Assembly (NCBI RefSeq): GCF_004296405.1
Contig: NZ_PSRR01000027.1
Coordinates: forward strand, 1-42,613
Direction: 5' to 3'
Origin: Bradyrhizobium sp. Leo170
Lineage (GTDB): Bacteria; Pseudomonadota; Alphaproteobacteria; Rhizobiales; Xanthobacteraceae
Length of the DNA: 42,613 nt
Positions 1 through 8,857 of the stretch are shown here, piece after piece; positions within the stretch are counted from its first letter, which is position 1; each line of letters begins with the position of its first letter. The translations under genes were made by a program, and so were the position numbers. The notes beneath the pieces are model-generated. The model did no database searches. It saw nothing but the letters and a program-made list of their open reading frames with translations, and was not told where the DNA came from.

Positions 1-1292
1 CGCTCGCCGCTCTCCCAGGCGCCGTCGACCGTGCCCCACAAGGTGTCATGCGTGGCTTCGCCGGCGAAATACATGCAGCCGACCGGATCGATCAGCGCTC
101 TTCGTGCGGCCTGCCCGCCCGGCGCGGCCACCGACATCGCGCCCAGTATATAGGGCGAAGCGTTCCAGCGCGTCGCGCTCGACTTCTTGATGCCGGCCGC
201 CGCATCACTGCCGAACAGCTTCTTCAGCCATTCCGTCGCAAACGCGACCATCGCCTGCTCGCCGTCTGCCGAGAGATCGCGGCCGAACGAGCCCGCGACG
301 TCGATGGTGCACAGGGATGAACCGCCGATATTGGCATAGAGCAGCGCGGTGCGCATCGAATTGCTCTGCTCGATCAGGACATCGTCGCGCGCAAGCCCCA
401 GCGGATTGCCGGGCAACTGCAGCGCGATGCGGTCGTAGCTGCCGAGGCCGAGCTTTGCGACCGCATCGCCGATGCGCTTGGGAAGTTCGGAATCGAACTT
501 GAGCTTGCCGGCCGCGAGCACGTTGGTCGACACCGTGATGATCGCGGCGCGCGCGAGGACCTTGCCCGAGGGCGTGTTCACCTCGACGTCGCGGTTGCTG
601 TAGGAGATGCGGGTGGCGGGCGTCGACAATGCCACTGGCAACTGCGCGCCGAGCTTCGCAATCAGCGTGCCGAGCCCCTGCCGGCAGGCGATTGCGTTAT
701 CGCGATCCTGCGCCCGCGCCTTGTCGACGACCGAGACCTCCTTGAGGTCCTTGCCGGTGAAACTGGCGCCGAGCACGAACTCCGCCGTGCCGGCCCAATC
801 GCCGAGCTCCTTTGGCAGCACCGAGGCACAGGACACATCGCTCCTGCGCGCGGCATCGTCGATCGCGCGATTGGCGCGCACCAGCGCGGCCAGGAATTCC
901 TCGGTCTCGCCGGGACGCGCATTGCGGCGGCCGATCCGGATCTTCTCGCCCGATGGCGCGGGCATCAGCTCGAGCCCCGCGGTCCGCGCGAGGCGGATCA
1001 TCGGATTGGTCTCGGGATTGTGCGCCCAGCGCGCGCCGCGATCGAACGGGACCTCGAAGGTCGAGCTGTCGGTCTGGCAACGGCCGCCGATCTGGCTCGA
1101 CGCTTCCAGCACGATCACCTTGCGGCCCGCCGCCAGTACTCGCCGCGCCGCAGCAATGCCGGCAGCGCCCGCGCCGATGACCACGATGTCGGCATCGCGC
1201 GCCGGCGGCGCGGCTCCAGCGCGGCCGGCAAGGAGCGGAGTGGCGGCAATGCCTGCGGACGCCGACAGGAAGTTGCGGCGGGTGATCGTCAT
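1..1292 (-). CDS. Flavin-containing amine oxidase, Tat-exported (3' end outside window)
   Basis: This gene runs leftward off the window; 430 codons are visible and the stop lies outside. The N-terminus has a twin-arginine motif (TRRNFL, residues 4-9) followed by an Ala-rich stretch, so export by Tat in folded form is expected. A Rossmann FAD-binding motif follows at about residues 35-63 (VVIGAGAAG, ending in an acidic residue in VIVLEAS), then the IGGR segment. Near the visible end is the second FAD motif typical of monoamine oxidases (YFAGEATH, then GTVDGAWESG). These features fit the flavin amine oxidase family, which oxidises primary or secondary amines to aldehyde, ammonia and peroxide. 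The substrate cannot be read from the sequence. It is divergent from the peptidase-like gene at 1484, and two palindromes lie in the shared upstream region. Confidence 0.85.
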   Translation of the reverse strand, partial: MTITRRNFLSASAGIAATPLLAGRAGAAPPARDADIVVIGAGAAGIAAARRVLAAGRKVIVLEASSQIGGRCQTDSSTFEVPFDRGARWAHNPETNPMIRLARTAGLELMPAPSGEKIRIGRRNARPGETEEFLAALVRANRAIDDAARRSDVSCASVLPKELGDWAGTAEFVLGASFTGKDLKEVSVVDKARAQDRDNAIACRQGLGTLIAKLGAQLPVALSTPATRISYSNRDVEVNTPSGKVLARAAIITVSTNVLAAGKLKFDSELPKRIGDAVAKLGLGSYDRIALQLPGNPLGLARDDVLIEQSNSMRTALLYANIGGSSLCTIDVAGSFGRDLSADGEQAMVAFATEWLKKLFGSDAAAGIKKSSATRWNASPYILGAMSVAAPGGQAARRALIDPVGCMYFAGEATHDTLWGTVDGAWESGE

Positions 1293-1341
1293 ATCATGGT
1301 TTCCGCAGGCTTGAAGCAAATGGGAACAGTCAGCGAACCTT

Positions 1342-1358
1342 GCCGCATCTCATGCGGC
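1342..1358. promoter_or_regulatory. Small inverted repeat (GCCGCAT-CTC-ATGCGGC) in a divergent promoter region
   Basis: A 7-bp perfect inverted repeat with a 3-nt spacer lies 50 bases upstream of the amine oxidase start. It could be an operator or a hairpin in the leader of the minus-strand transcript. No known regulator motif is recognised. Confidence 0.3.
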
Positions 1359-1377
1359 GCAGCAACCATCATGGTGA

Positions 1378-1393
1378 ATCAATCATGATTGAT
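1378..1393. promoter_or_regulatory. Perfect 16-bp palindrome (ATCAATCATGATTGAT), candidate operator
   Basis: This AT-rich palindrome is perfectly symmetric and contrasts with the GC-rich surroundings. It lies between the divergent amine oxidase (start 1292) and the peptidase-like gene (start 1484), where a dimeric regulator could control both. The cognate regulator is unknown, and no regulator gene lies beside it in this window. Confidence 0.45.
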
Positions 1394-1483
1394 CGGCTGC
1401 GTCGATGAACTAAATTGCAACCGCTCGCGACCATGATAAGGAACCAAAAAGCGGAAGGGCAAGCCGCGCAGGGGGAAACATTT

Positions 1484-2371
1484 ATGGGCGTCATGCTCGA
1501 CACGATCGGCCAGGTGATCGCGGGCTACCTGGAGAAGGAAATCCCGGGTTACGAGCCGTTCACGCCGAGCGATCCGGAGCATCTGCGCGGCGTGATCCAG
1601 CCTGGCGATGTCCTGCTGGTCGAAGGCAACAACCGCATTTCCGGCATCATCAAATACCTCACGCAATCGACCTGGTCGCACGCCGCGCTCTATGTCGGTC
1701 CGGTCGACGGTGCCTGCGAGCCTGACGGCGAGCCGCATGTGCTGATCGAGGCCAATATCGGCGAAGGCGTGACCGCCGCGCCGCTGTCGAAATATTTCCC
1801 CTATCATACCCGCCTCTGTCGTCCGGTCGGCCTGTCCTACGAGGACCGCGAGACGGTGTGCCGCTACGCCATCAACCGGATCGGCTTCGGCTACGACACC
1901 AAGAACATCGTCGACCTTGCGCGCTATCTGTTCCCGCTGCCGGTGCCGCAGCGCTGGCGACGGCGGATGATCGCGCTCGGCTCGGGCGATCCCACCAAGA
2001 TCATCTGCTCGGCACTGATCGCACAGGCCTTCGATGCCGTGCGCTATCCCATCTTGCCCAGGATCACGCGCACCTCGAGCCGCAGGGCGCGGCGCGAGAT
2101 CCTGCACATCCGCGACTCCTCGCTCTACATGCCGCGCGACTTCGACATCTCGCCCTATTTCGAAGTCGTCAAACCCACCATCGTGCACGGCTTCGACTAC
2201 ACCGCCCTGCACTGGGCCGACAAGCAGAAGCCGCTCGAGGAGGTGGCGGGCGAATTCAGTGTGTTTCACGAAAAGTCGCCGCCGCTTATTCCTGAAACGC
2301 CTGACCAGGAAACGCCGCTTCCGGTGGCGACTGAAGATGCGGAAGTGAAGGCGCCGGAGCTCGCGGCCTGA
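1484..2371 (+). CDS. YiiX-like permuted papain-fold cysteine peptidase/amidase
   Basis: The product is 295 aa from the ATG at 1484, which has a purine-rich ribosome site (GGGGGAAA) about 6 bases upstream; the frame is open further upstream to a TTG at 1415. The order of conserved residues is that of circularly permuted NlpC/P60 proteins (YiiX/C92 type). A GDVLLV segment comes at residues 41-46, the catalytic His is in WSHAALY (His66), an acidic residue is in LIEAN (Glu89), and the catalytic Cys is in IICSALIAQAF (Cys175). Such enzymes are thought to cleave amide or thioester bonds in peptidoglycan or lipid-linked substrates; the substrate here is unknown. No signal peptide is evident. The TonB receptor gene converges on it with only five bases between them. 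Confidence 0.75.
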   Translation: MGVMLDTIGQVIAGYLEKEIPGYEPFTPSDPEHLRGVIQPGDVLLVEGNNRISGIIKYLTQSTWSHAALYVGPVDGACEPDGEPHVLIEANIGEGVTAAPLSKYFPYHTRLCRPVGLSYEDRETVCRYAINRIGFGYDTKNIVDLARYLFPLPVPQRWRRRMIALGSGDPTKIICSALIAQAFDAVRYPILPRITRTSSRRARREILHIRDSSLYMPRDFDISPYFEVVKPTIVHGFDYTALHWADKQKPLEEVAGEFSVFHEKSPPLIPETPDQETPLPVATEDAEVKAPELAA

Positions 2372-2376
2372 TTTCG

Positions 2377-4578
2377 CTAAAAGCGCGCAGCCAGTGTCAG
2401 GCGGACCGCGAGCGGTTCGGCCGGGTGGATGTGGCGGTCGGCGACGCCATCGATCGGTTCGCCCGGCAGGCGCGACAAATAATAATATTCGATCTGGTTG
2501 GTGTTGGCATTGAAGAGGTTGAGCACGTCGAGCTGCAACCGCATGCCATTGTCGAACTGATAGCCGGCGCGGGCGTTGAAGATCAGCGAGGATTGCGAGC
2601 GCACGCTGTCATCCTCGATCAGCGGGCGCGGCCCGAAATAGCGCGCGGTCAGGGCGCCGAACCAGCCCGTCTCGCGTCCGAACGTCACGGCGCCGCTGGC
2701 GATCCAGGCCGGCGCGCCCGGAATGAAATTGCCGACCGGGTCGAAATCGGTGAAGCGCGCGCGGGTATAGGCGAGATCGACATCGAGGCGCATCCACGGC
2801 AACGGCTTGTACTGATTGGTCCACTCAACGCCGACGCGCCGGCTCGGGCGGCTCGGCTCGGTGGTGCCGGCGTCGCCGACGAACAGGAGTTCGGAATCGA
2901 AGTCGAGCACGAACACCGCAAGCGAGCTGGTCAGGCCTTCGATCGCCTTGGTGCGGATTCCAACCTCGGCGCCCTTGGAGCGAACCAGGAGCGGCACGCG
3001 ATCGAGCGGCGTCACCTTGTCGGTGGGATCAACGGTGATCGTCGCGCCGCGGATGTCGTTCGAGTGCAGGCCGTAGCCGGCATTGCCGTAGAATTCAGTC
3101 TTGTACCACGGGCCCAGCACGATGCCGGCCTTTGGGCTGGTCATTGCGGCCTGCGCGTTGCCGGAATTTTGCGGCGTGTCGCTGAAGACGTGGCCCGCAA
3201 AGAAATCCTCGCGGATGCCGACCGTGGTACGCAGCCAGTCGGTCCAGCGCGCGGTGGTGTCGGCCCACAGGCCGACGTTCCCCTCTTGCACGCGGTCCTG
3301 GCGCACGGTCGAGAGCGCCTCGCGCTGGAAGGTCTTGAACAGGCCGACCTCGATATCGTCGCCACGCGTCTGCAGCCCGACGCGGGTCTGGGTCTCGACG
3401 CCGGCGACGCGCGCATCGAAGGCATGAGAGGCGTTGAAGCCATAGACGGTGCGGCGATCGAGCTGGCTGAACTGGTCGCCATTGATGGGATCGTCAAGAA
3501 AATAGGTGAAGTTGTTGAACAGTTGCAGCGACGAGCGGATCACATAGGCATTCGCCCGGGTCTGGCCGTAGTCACCGGACCGCGCCCAATTGCCGGAGAG
3601 GCTGAAGCGGCTCGAGGTGCCGCCGTCGGTGGGATCGAGCGAGCCGAACCGACCGATCAAGCCCTGGTCGAACGCGCGCTGCGCCACCTGGTCGGTCGAG
3701 GTCCAACCGTTGGAATAGGCCATCGCCGACAATGTGAAGCCATCGGTCGCGGTGCCCTGGCTGTAGCGGAGCACGCCGCTCGCCTTGCGCACATTATCAG
3801 GCACGTCCCATGGGCCGTCATATTTGTTGGCCACGATCGCGCCGAGCAGGGTGCCCTCGCCGACCGCCGTCGAGCCCGCCGCCAGCGCGCGCTGATAGCC
3901 GAAACTGCCGAAGGTCACCTGGGCGATGTTCTTCGGCAGCCGGTTGACATAATCGATGCCGACGCTGCCGGCGGAAGAGAAATCGCCGGTGTCGGCGTAG
4001 TACGGACCTTTGCGGACGTTGATCGAGCCGATCAGTTCCGGGATCAGGAAATTGATGTCGGCATAGCCCTGGCCGTGGCCATGGGTCGGCATGTTGACGG
4101 GCATGCCGTCGACTTTGATCGCAAGATCGGTGCCGTGGTCGAGATTGAAGCCACGCAGGAAATATTGGTTGGCTTTGCCCTCGCCGGAATGCTGGGTGAC
4201 GATCAGACCGGGCACCACTTCCAGGACCTCGCCGACGCGCGACACCGGCAGCGCATTGACCTCCTCGCCGCTGATGCGCGTCTCGCTCGCGGCCGTCGGC
4301 AGAAGATTGGGCGCATCCGACTGCCCTGAACCGGAGGTGACGCCATTCGCCGCGGATGCAGGTTGGGTTGACCGGGCTACCGACGTGCGTCGGCCGCTCC
4401 GCGGACGGCGCGACTGTTCGGCCCGCTTGATCCGCTTCGGCGGCGCCACCTCCGGCGACGTCACCGTGACCGGTGGAAGTTGATTGGCGGACCCGGCGAC
4501 AGACATTTGCGCCTGCGCCGTCGACGTAACAATGGCAAGGGAGGCGGCGGGAAGAATCCGCCAGACAAGTTCACGCAA
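2377..4578 (-). CDS. TonB-dependent outer-membrane receptor, probably for nickel
   Basis: From the TTG at 4578 the protein is 733 aa. That start follows a GGGAG ribosome site and gives a 24-residue signal peptide ending in AQA; the frame also opens at a TTG at 4641, which would add 21 residues and spoil the signal peptide. After a basic Pro/Arg/Ser-rich linker comes the plug domain (about residues 95-240: VGEVLEVVPGLIV, FLRGFNLDHGTDLAIKVDGMP). A beta-barrel follows, ending in a terminal Phe (LTLAARF) as outer-membrane porin-like proteins do. A His-containing segment (NMPTHGHGQGYAD) lies in the plug. The gene is divergent from nikR and a NikR-type operator lies between them, so I infer uptake of nickel or a nickel chelate, repressed when nickel is plentiful. 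The ligand assignment is inference; the receptor fold is clear. Confidence 0.88.
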   Translation of the reverse strand: MRELVWRILPAASLAIVTSTAQAQMSVAGSANQLPPVTVTSPEVAPPKRIKRAEQSRRPRSGRRTSVARSTQPASAANGVTSGSGQSDAPNLLPTAASETRISGEEVNALPVSRVGEVLEVVPGLIVTQHSGEGKANQYFLRGFNLDHGTDLAIKVDGMPVNMPTHGHGQGYADINFLIPELIGSINVRKGPYYADTGDFSSAGSVGIDYVNRLPKNIAQVTFGSFGYQRALAAGSTAVGEGTLLGAIVANKYDGPWDVPDNVRKASGVLRYSQGTATDGFTLSAMAYSNGWTSTDQVAQRAFDQGLIGRFGSLDPTDGGTSSRFSLSGNWARSGDYGQTRANAYVIRSSLQLFNNFTYFLDDPINGDQFSQLDRRTVYGFNASHAFDARVAGVETQTRVGLQTRGDDIEVGLFKTFQREALSTVRQDRVQEGNVGLWADTTARWTDWLRTTVGIREDFFAGHVFSDTPQNSGNAQAAMTSPKAGIVLGPWYKTEFYGNAGYGLHSNDIRGATITVDPTDKVTPLDRVPLLVRSKGAEVGIRTKAIEGLTSSLAVFVLDFDSELLFVGDAGTTEPSRPSRRVGVEWTNQYKPLPWMRLDVDLAYTRARFTDFDPVGNFIPGAPAWIASGAVTFGRETGWFGALTARYFGPRPLIEDDSVRSQSSLIFNARAGYQFDNGMRLQLDVLNLFNANTNQIEYYYLSRLPGEPIDGVADRHIHPAEPLAVRLTLAARF

Positions 4579-4668
4579 CGCCCATGCTCCCGCAGGGCAA
4601 CCTGCTACAATCGGCAGGCAACCGCACCAATTCGACTTCAACCCCGCCCGGCGAGGCTAGCAAGCCAA

Positions 4669-4696
4669 GTGTGACGTTACAACCAAAACATCATAC
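4669..4696. promoter_or_regulatory. NikR operator (GTGTGA-N16-TCATAC)
   Basis: Two half-sites, GTGTGA at 4669-4674 and TCATAC at 4691-4696, are separated by exactly 16 bases. The Escherichia coli NikR operator is GTATGA-N16-TCATAC, so 11 of the 12 half-site bases match with identical spacing. The site lies between the divergent TonB receptor and nikR, 33 bases before the nikR start codon. It probably represses the receptor and lets nikR autoregulate. Confidence 0.85.
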
Positions 4697-4729
4697 TGAC
4701 GCCCCCGCGACACCAATCGGAAAATTTGG

Positions 4730-5170
4730 ATGCAACGGATCACCATCACCATCGAGGACGATTTGCTCGGCGAGATCGACGCCGCGGCAAAAGCGCGCGG
4801 TTACCAGAACCGCTCGGAGATCATCCGCGATCTCGCCCGCGCGGGATTGCAGCAGAGCGTCGAGGACGCAGCGACGTCGGGGCAATGTGTGGCGGCGCTG
4901 GTGTACGTCTACGACCACGCCGCGCGCGACCTTTCAAAGCGGCTGGTGCAGAACTTCCATGGTCACCACGACCTGTCGCTGGCGACGCTGCATGTCCATC
5001 TCGACGACGATAGCTGCATGGAAGTGACCGCGCTGAAGGGAGCCGCCGGCGACGTCCGCCATCTCGCCGACCACGTCATCGCCGAACGCGGCGTGCGCTA
5101 TGGACGGGTCGTGATGATCCCGACCGCACCGGACAAGAAGCCGCGCAAGCATGGGCACCGGCACGATTGA
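4730..5170 (+). CDS. nikR: Nickel-responsive transcriptional repressor NikR
   Basis: The product is 146 aa, close to the usual NikR length. Residues 1-45 form a ribbon-helix-helix DNA-binding domain (QRITITIEDDLL, then NRSEIIRDL). The C-terminal ACT-like domain carries the four high-affinity nickel ligands of the family: His77, His88 and His90 (LHVHL) and Cys96 (DDDSC), each one residue later than in the E. coli protein. The last residues are Lys/His-rich (KHGHRH). NikR binds a two-half-site operator as a tetramer when nickel is bound. The operator at 4669-4696 directly upstream and the divergent TonB receptor fit control of nickel import, which matters in this group for urease and uptake hydrogenase. 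Confidence 0.95.
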   Translation: MQRITITIEDDLLGEIDAAAKARGYQNRSEIIRDLARAGLQQSVEDAATSGQCVAALVYVYDHAARDLSKRLVQNFHGHHDLSLATLHVHLDDDSCMEVTALKGAAGDVRHLADHVIAERGVRYGRVVMIPTAPDKKPRKHGHRHD

Positions 5171-5248
5171 GGGCGGCCGTCCGGCTCTTGCCGAAACCTT
5201 TTGCCATGTCTACCTCTCGCGGGGGCTTTTGGGAGAGGTGAACCCACC

Positions 5249-5998
5249 ATGTTGGATGCCGCCGTCAAGGCGCTCACGCAAATCCTGTCGCCGCCGATGC
5301 GCTCGATCCTGTGGCGCTCGGTCGGCGTGGCGCTGGTATTGGTGACGGTGCTCGCGATCGGATTGCAGCGGCTCTTGAGCTGGTTTGCCGACTATGGCGA
5401 GGTCTGGGCTGAGGGCCTACTCGGCCCCAACTTCCACTCCACGCTCAACGTGCTCTCCTGGATCGTCTCGATCGCCGCCGGCCTCGGCGTGGTGCTCGGC
5501 GGCATCTTCCTGATGCCCGCGATCACCTCGCTGGTGGCGAGCCTCTTCGTCGACGAGGTGGCCGACCATGTCGAGCGTGAACATTATCCGGCGGAACAGC
5601 CCGGCGTCGCGCTGCCATTCAACCTTGCCATGACCGAGGGCATCAAGACCGCGCTGCTGACCATCCTGGTCTATCTGATCGCGCTGCCCTTCGTGTTCTT
5701 CGCCGGTGCCGGCTTCCTGATTTTCTTCTTCGCCACCGCGTGGCTGTTGGGGCGCGAATATTTCGAGCTCGCAGCGATGCGGTTCCGGCCGCCGGCCGAG
5801 GCCAAGGCGATGCGCCGGGACAATGCCGCGACCATATTCACCGCCGGTCTGATCATCGCCGCCTTCGTGTCTATACCGATCGTCAACCTAGCGACGCCGC
5901 TGTTCGGCATGGCCTTCATGGTCCACATGCACAAACGGCTATCGGGCCCGAGGCCGCAGTTGCTGGAGCCGCGACGGCAGGGAATGTCGATGCGCTAG
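5249..5998 (+). CDS. EI24 / CysZ-family membrane protein
   Basis: The ATG at 5249 is preceded by a good ribosome site (GGGAGAGGTG, 5231-5240) and gives 249 aa. Hydrophobic segments lie at about residues 20-45, 65-100, 125-160 and 190-225. An amphipathic segment with the family's NLxxTExI-type character (PFNLAMTEGIKTA) precedes the third. This matches the EI24/CysZ family, whose characterised bacterial member imports sulfate; many alphaproteobacterial relatives have no assigned function and I cannot tell which applies. The gene follows nikR by 78 bases but need not belong to its regulon. It converges with the efflux gene at 6009, ten bases away, and no terminator is visible between them. Confidence 0.7.
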   Translation: MLDAAVKALTQILSPPMRSILWRSVGVALVLVTVLAIGLQRLLSWFADYGEVWAEGLLGPNFHSTLNVLSWIVSIAAGLGVVLGGIFLMPAITSLVASLFVDEVADHVEREHYPAEQPGVALPFNLAMTEGIKTALLTILVYLIALPFVFFAGAGFLIFFFATAWLLGREYFELAAMRFRPPAEAKAMRRDNAATIFTAGLIIAAFVSIPIVNLATPLFGMAFMVHMHKRLSGPRPQLLEPRRQGMSMR

Positions 5999-6008
5999 CA
6001 GTCGACGG

Positions 6009-7637
6009 TCAGGCCACCGACATTCCGCACTTGCGCATCACCATCTTGGCAAAGCCGAACGGCTCCGGCGTAAACGGTCCCGGCGGCGCGCGGGTGATCA
6101 GGGCGACGAAGAACAGCGCCGTCATCGCGAGCCAGAAGCACAGCCAGAAGCCGTCGATATAAGCGAGCACATTGGCCTCGCGCTGCACCAGCGCCGCCAG
6201 CGTTCCCACCGCGCGCGCTTGGGCGAGGCCCACGCCGTGAGCGGCGAATTGATCGGCGAGCTGCTTGAGCATGCGCATGACATTGACATCGCCATTGGCG
6301 ACGTGTTGCCCGATATAGTTGGAATGGATCTGCTCGCGGACCCGCAGCCAGGTGCCCATCAGCGCCACGCCGATCTCGGCGCCGCCAAGCCGCATGATCT
6401 GGATATAGGCGGCGAACGCCGTGGCGCGGCTCGGGTCGGAATTGGACAGCGCCATGATGATGATCGGCAGCAGCGTCAGCGACTGCCCGATCGCTTGCAG
6501 CAGAACGATGCCGACAAAATCCCCCCGCGCCCAGTCGTGGGTCAATTGCGTGCCCCAGAGATTGGCGGCGGCGAAGGCCGAGAATCCCAGGACGACCACG
6601 GTGCGCGTATCGAAATGTCTGAGCAGATAGATCGAGATTGGCACCAGCACGAACATCGGCAGCGCGCCATAGGTCAAGAGCAAAACGCCGCTCTGCTCCG
6701 GCCGCATCAGCGCGATCGTGCCGAGAAAGTTCGGCACCAGCGATGAATTGGACAGGCCGGTGAGGGTGTAAAGCAGGATGACGACCAGCGAGAGCCCGAC
6801 ATTGCGCGAGAACAGCACGTTCACATGCGCCCAAGGCTGCCGCACCATGGCCTCGTTGATCAGGAAGACGACGAACAGCGCAGCGCCGCTAAGCAGCAGC
6901 GCCATCACCGTGCCGGACTCGAGCCAGTCGAGTCGATTGCCCTGGTCGAGACCGGCATAGATCATCGAGACGGAGCTGCCGAGCAGAAGCATGCCGCCCC
7001 AGTCCGCATCGCGAAGCAGGTTCTTGTTGACGGGTTCACTGGGCGTGCCGAGATAGACCATCAGCGCCATCAGCGGCGCGATGACGACGCCCTGCCAATA
7101 GACCCACTGCCAGCCGAGATGATCGACATAGAAGCCGACCAGCGAGGTCGAGGTATCGAGCGCGAAGCCGACGCGGATCGAATAGATCGATATCGCCGGA
7201 ATCCACCAGCGGATCGGCAGATTCCGGAACACGATCATCAGCGTCGCGGGCACGAAAGTGCCGAGCAACAGGCCATGCACGATGCTGAGCCCGATCAGCG
7301 TGGGGTAATGGTCGACGAACGGGATGATCAGCGACACCCCGGCATAGACGAGGCTCGGGATACCCAACACACGGCGCAGGCCGAACACCGTGGCAAGCCA
7401 GGCGACTGCCGGCGCGATGAAGATCTGCGAGCCGATTCCTGCGGTCGAAATCCAGGCGCCCTCGTCGAAACCGAGCGAGAAGGCCCCGCGCAGGTCCGGC
7501 AGGCCAACCGTGGTCAGCCGGCTGTCGACATTAGCAAGGAACGCGCCGAGCAGCACCGCGGCGACTGCAAACAGCGGCTGCCGCGCAATGCCGCCCTGCG
7601 AGACCGGTCCGCGGCCGGCGTCGTCATTTGCCGCCAT
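6009..7637 (-). CDS. DHA2-family major facilitator drug efflux transporter (EmrB/QacA type)
   Basis: The ATG at 7637 has a GAGGAG ribosome site four bases upstream and gives 542 aa; an ATG at 7649 is also in frame. The protein has about 14 predicted membrane helices, as expected of DHA2 pumps. The N-terminal segment has the family's LANVDSRLTTVGLPDL motif (motif D1 region, membrane-embedded Asp) and the central loop is short. It overlaps the 3' end of the upstream periplasmic adaptor gene by 14 bases, so the two are translationally coupled. They would form an inner-membrane pump plus adaptor that works with a TolC-type channel encoded elsewhere. The substrate is unknown, and no adjacent regulator gene is present. 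Confidence 0.9.
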   Translation of the reverse strand: MAANDDAGRGPVSQGGIARQPLFAVAAVLLGAFLANVDSRLTTVGLPDLRGAFSLGFDEGAWISTAGIGSQIFIAPAVAWLATVFGLRRVLGIPSLVYAGVSLIIPFVDHYPTLIGLSIVHGLLLGTFVPATLMIVFRNLPIRWWIPAISIYSIRVGFALDTSTSLVGFYVDHLGWQWVYWQGVVIAPLMALMVYLGTPSEPVNKNLLRDADWGGMLLLGSSVSMIYAGLDQGNRLDWLESGTVMALLLSGAALFVVFLINEAMVRQPWAHVNVLFSRNVGLSLVVILLYTLTGLSNSSLVPNFLGTIALMRPEQSGVLLLTYGALPMFVLVPISIYLLRHFDTRTVVVLGFSAFAAANLWGTQLTHDWARGDFVGIVLLQAIGQSLTLLPIIIMALSNSDPSRATAFAAYIQIMRLGGAEIGVALMGTWLRVREQIHSNYIGQHVANGDVNVMRMLKQLADQFAAHGVGLAQARAVGTLAALVQREANVLAYIDGFWLCFWLAMTALFFVALITRAPPGPFTPEPFGFAKMVMRKCGMSVA

Positions 7638-8787
7638 TCGTCTCCTCATCGCCGGTATTGATCCTTGTGATCACGGACATGCCGGGCAACAGGCGCGAGA
7701 GCAGCGGTTGGTTTTCGTCGAACCGGATGCGGACCGGGATACGCTGCACGACTTTGGTGAAATTGCCGGTGGCGTTATCCGGCGGCAATAGCGCGAATTG
7801 CGAGCCGCTGGCCGGCGCAATGCGCTCGACGCGACCGCGCAATTTCTCGCGCGAGAAACTGTCGACGGTGATCTCGACGGGTTGGCCCGGCCGCACCCGT
7901 GTGAGCTGGGTTTCCTTGTAGTTGGCGATCACATAGACGTTTGGCAGCGGCACGCCATTGATCAGGTTGGTGCCGATATTGACGTAGTCGCCCGGCTGCA
8001 CCTGCCGCTCACCGACCACGCCGTCGAACGGCGCCACGATTTTGGTGTAGCCAAGCTTGAGCTTCGCGGCGGCGAGCTGCGCCTTGGCGGCATCGAGATC
8101 GGCGGCGCGCTGCTTCTTGGTGCCCTGCAGCACTTCGAGCTGATGGCGCTGCGCAGCAACCACGGCGCGGCTCGCGCGCACATCGGCTTGCGCCTTTGCA
8201 TAGGCGGCCGTTGCCTGTTCGAGCCTCTGCCGCGTGCCTGCGTCCGTTTGCGACAGCGATTGCTGGCGCTCCTGCTCCTGGCGCGCCTCGACCTCCAGCG
8301 CTGCCGCAGATACTTGCGCGGCTTCGGCCTGCGCGATCGTCGCATATTGCAGTTCGACCTGGTTGTTCAGATTGTCGAGCGCGGCCTGCGCGGCGGCGAC
8401 GCCAGCTTCAGCCTGCGCGACCTGGGCCTGGTAATCGGCGGGATCGATCTGCACCAGGAGATCGCCAACCTTGACGTGCTGGAAATCCTTCACCGCCACC
8501 GTCAACACCTCACCGGCGACGCGGCTGCTCAGCCGTGTCAGCTCAGCGCGGACATAGGCATCGTTGGTGGTCTGGATCGTGGCGGCGCCGACCCATTCGT
8601 CCCAGCGCAGCGTCGCCAACGCAATGAAGGCGAAGGCGGCGAGCACGGCGAATACGGGAATGGCCAGCCGCCCCAACGTACCAGATGGTGCAGCCGACGG
8701 CTTCGGCGGAGGAGCCGTCGGGGCCGGAGCCGGTGCCGGCGCAATCCTGTTCAGCGGTGCCGGGGTGATTTGGTTCTGCTCACTCAA
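7624..8787 (-). CDS. HlyD/EmrA-family periplasmic adaptor of an efflux pump
   Basis: The product is 387 aa from a TTG at 8787 with GGGGAA upstream. A Pro/Ala-rich cytoplasmic N-terminus (about 1-40) is followed by one membrane segment (about 45-65). A biotinyl-lipoyl-like half motif (VGDLLVQIDPADYQAQVAQAE) comes next, then a long Ala/Gln-rich coiled-coil hairpin (about 130-240), the second lipoyl half (APFDGVVGERQVQPGDYV) and a beta-barrel domain. This is the EmrA arrangement, bridging the DHA2 pump encoded downstream to an outer-membrane channel. No regulatory gene lies upstream; the next gene, nth, begins its own unit 70 bases away on the same strand. Confidence 0.9.
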   Translation of the reverse strand: MSEQNQITPAPLNRIAPAPAPAPTAPPPKPSAAPSGTLGRLAIPVFAVLAAFAFIALATLRWDEWVGAATIQTTNDAYVRAELTRLSSRVAGEVLTVAVKDFQHVKVGDLLVQIDPADYQAQVAQAEAGVAAAQAALDNLNNQVELQYATIAQAEAAQVSAAALEVEARQEQERQQSLSQTDAGTRQRLEQATAAYAKAQADVRASRAVVAAQRHQLEVLQGTKKQRAADLDAAKAQLAAAKLKLGYTKIVAPFDGVVGERQVQPGDYVNIGTNLINGVPLPNVYVIANYKETQLTRVRPGQPVEITVDSFSREKLRGRVERIAPASGSQFALLPPDNATGNFTKVVQRIPVRIRFDENQPLLSRLLPGMSVITRINTGDEETNGGK

Positions 8788-8857
8788 GATACGTTCCCCA
8801 GGTCATCGTTCTCACGCAACTACCGAGACAGCGGCCGGCGACGGCAGCCATCATCGC

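Noticed and set aside
2425..4329. 634-codon plus-strand open frame over the TonB receptor
   Set aside because: It reads as Arg/Ala/Gly-rich antisense sequence with no domain signature, and the receptor on the minus strand is unambiguous.
4579..4729. Cobalamin riboswitch ahead of the TonB receptor
   Set aside because: The leader is too short and no B12-box is visible; the NikR operator gives a better explanation.
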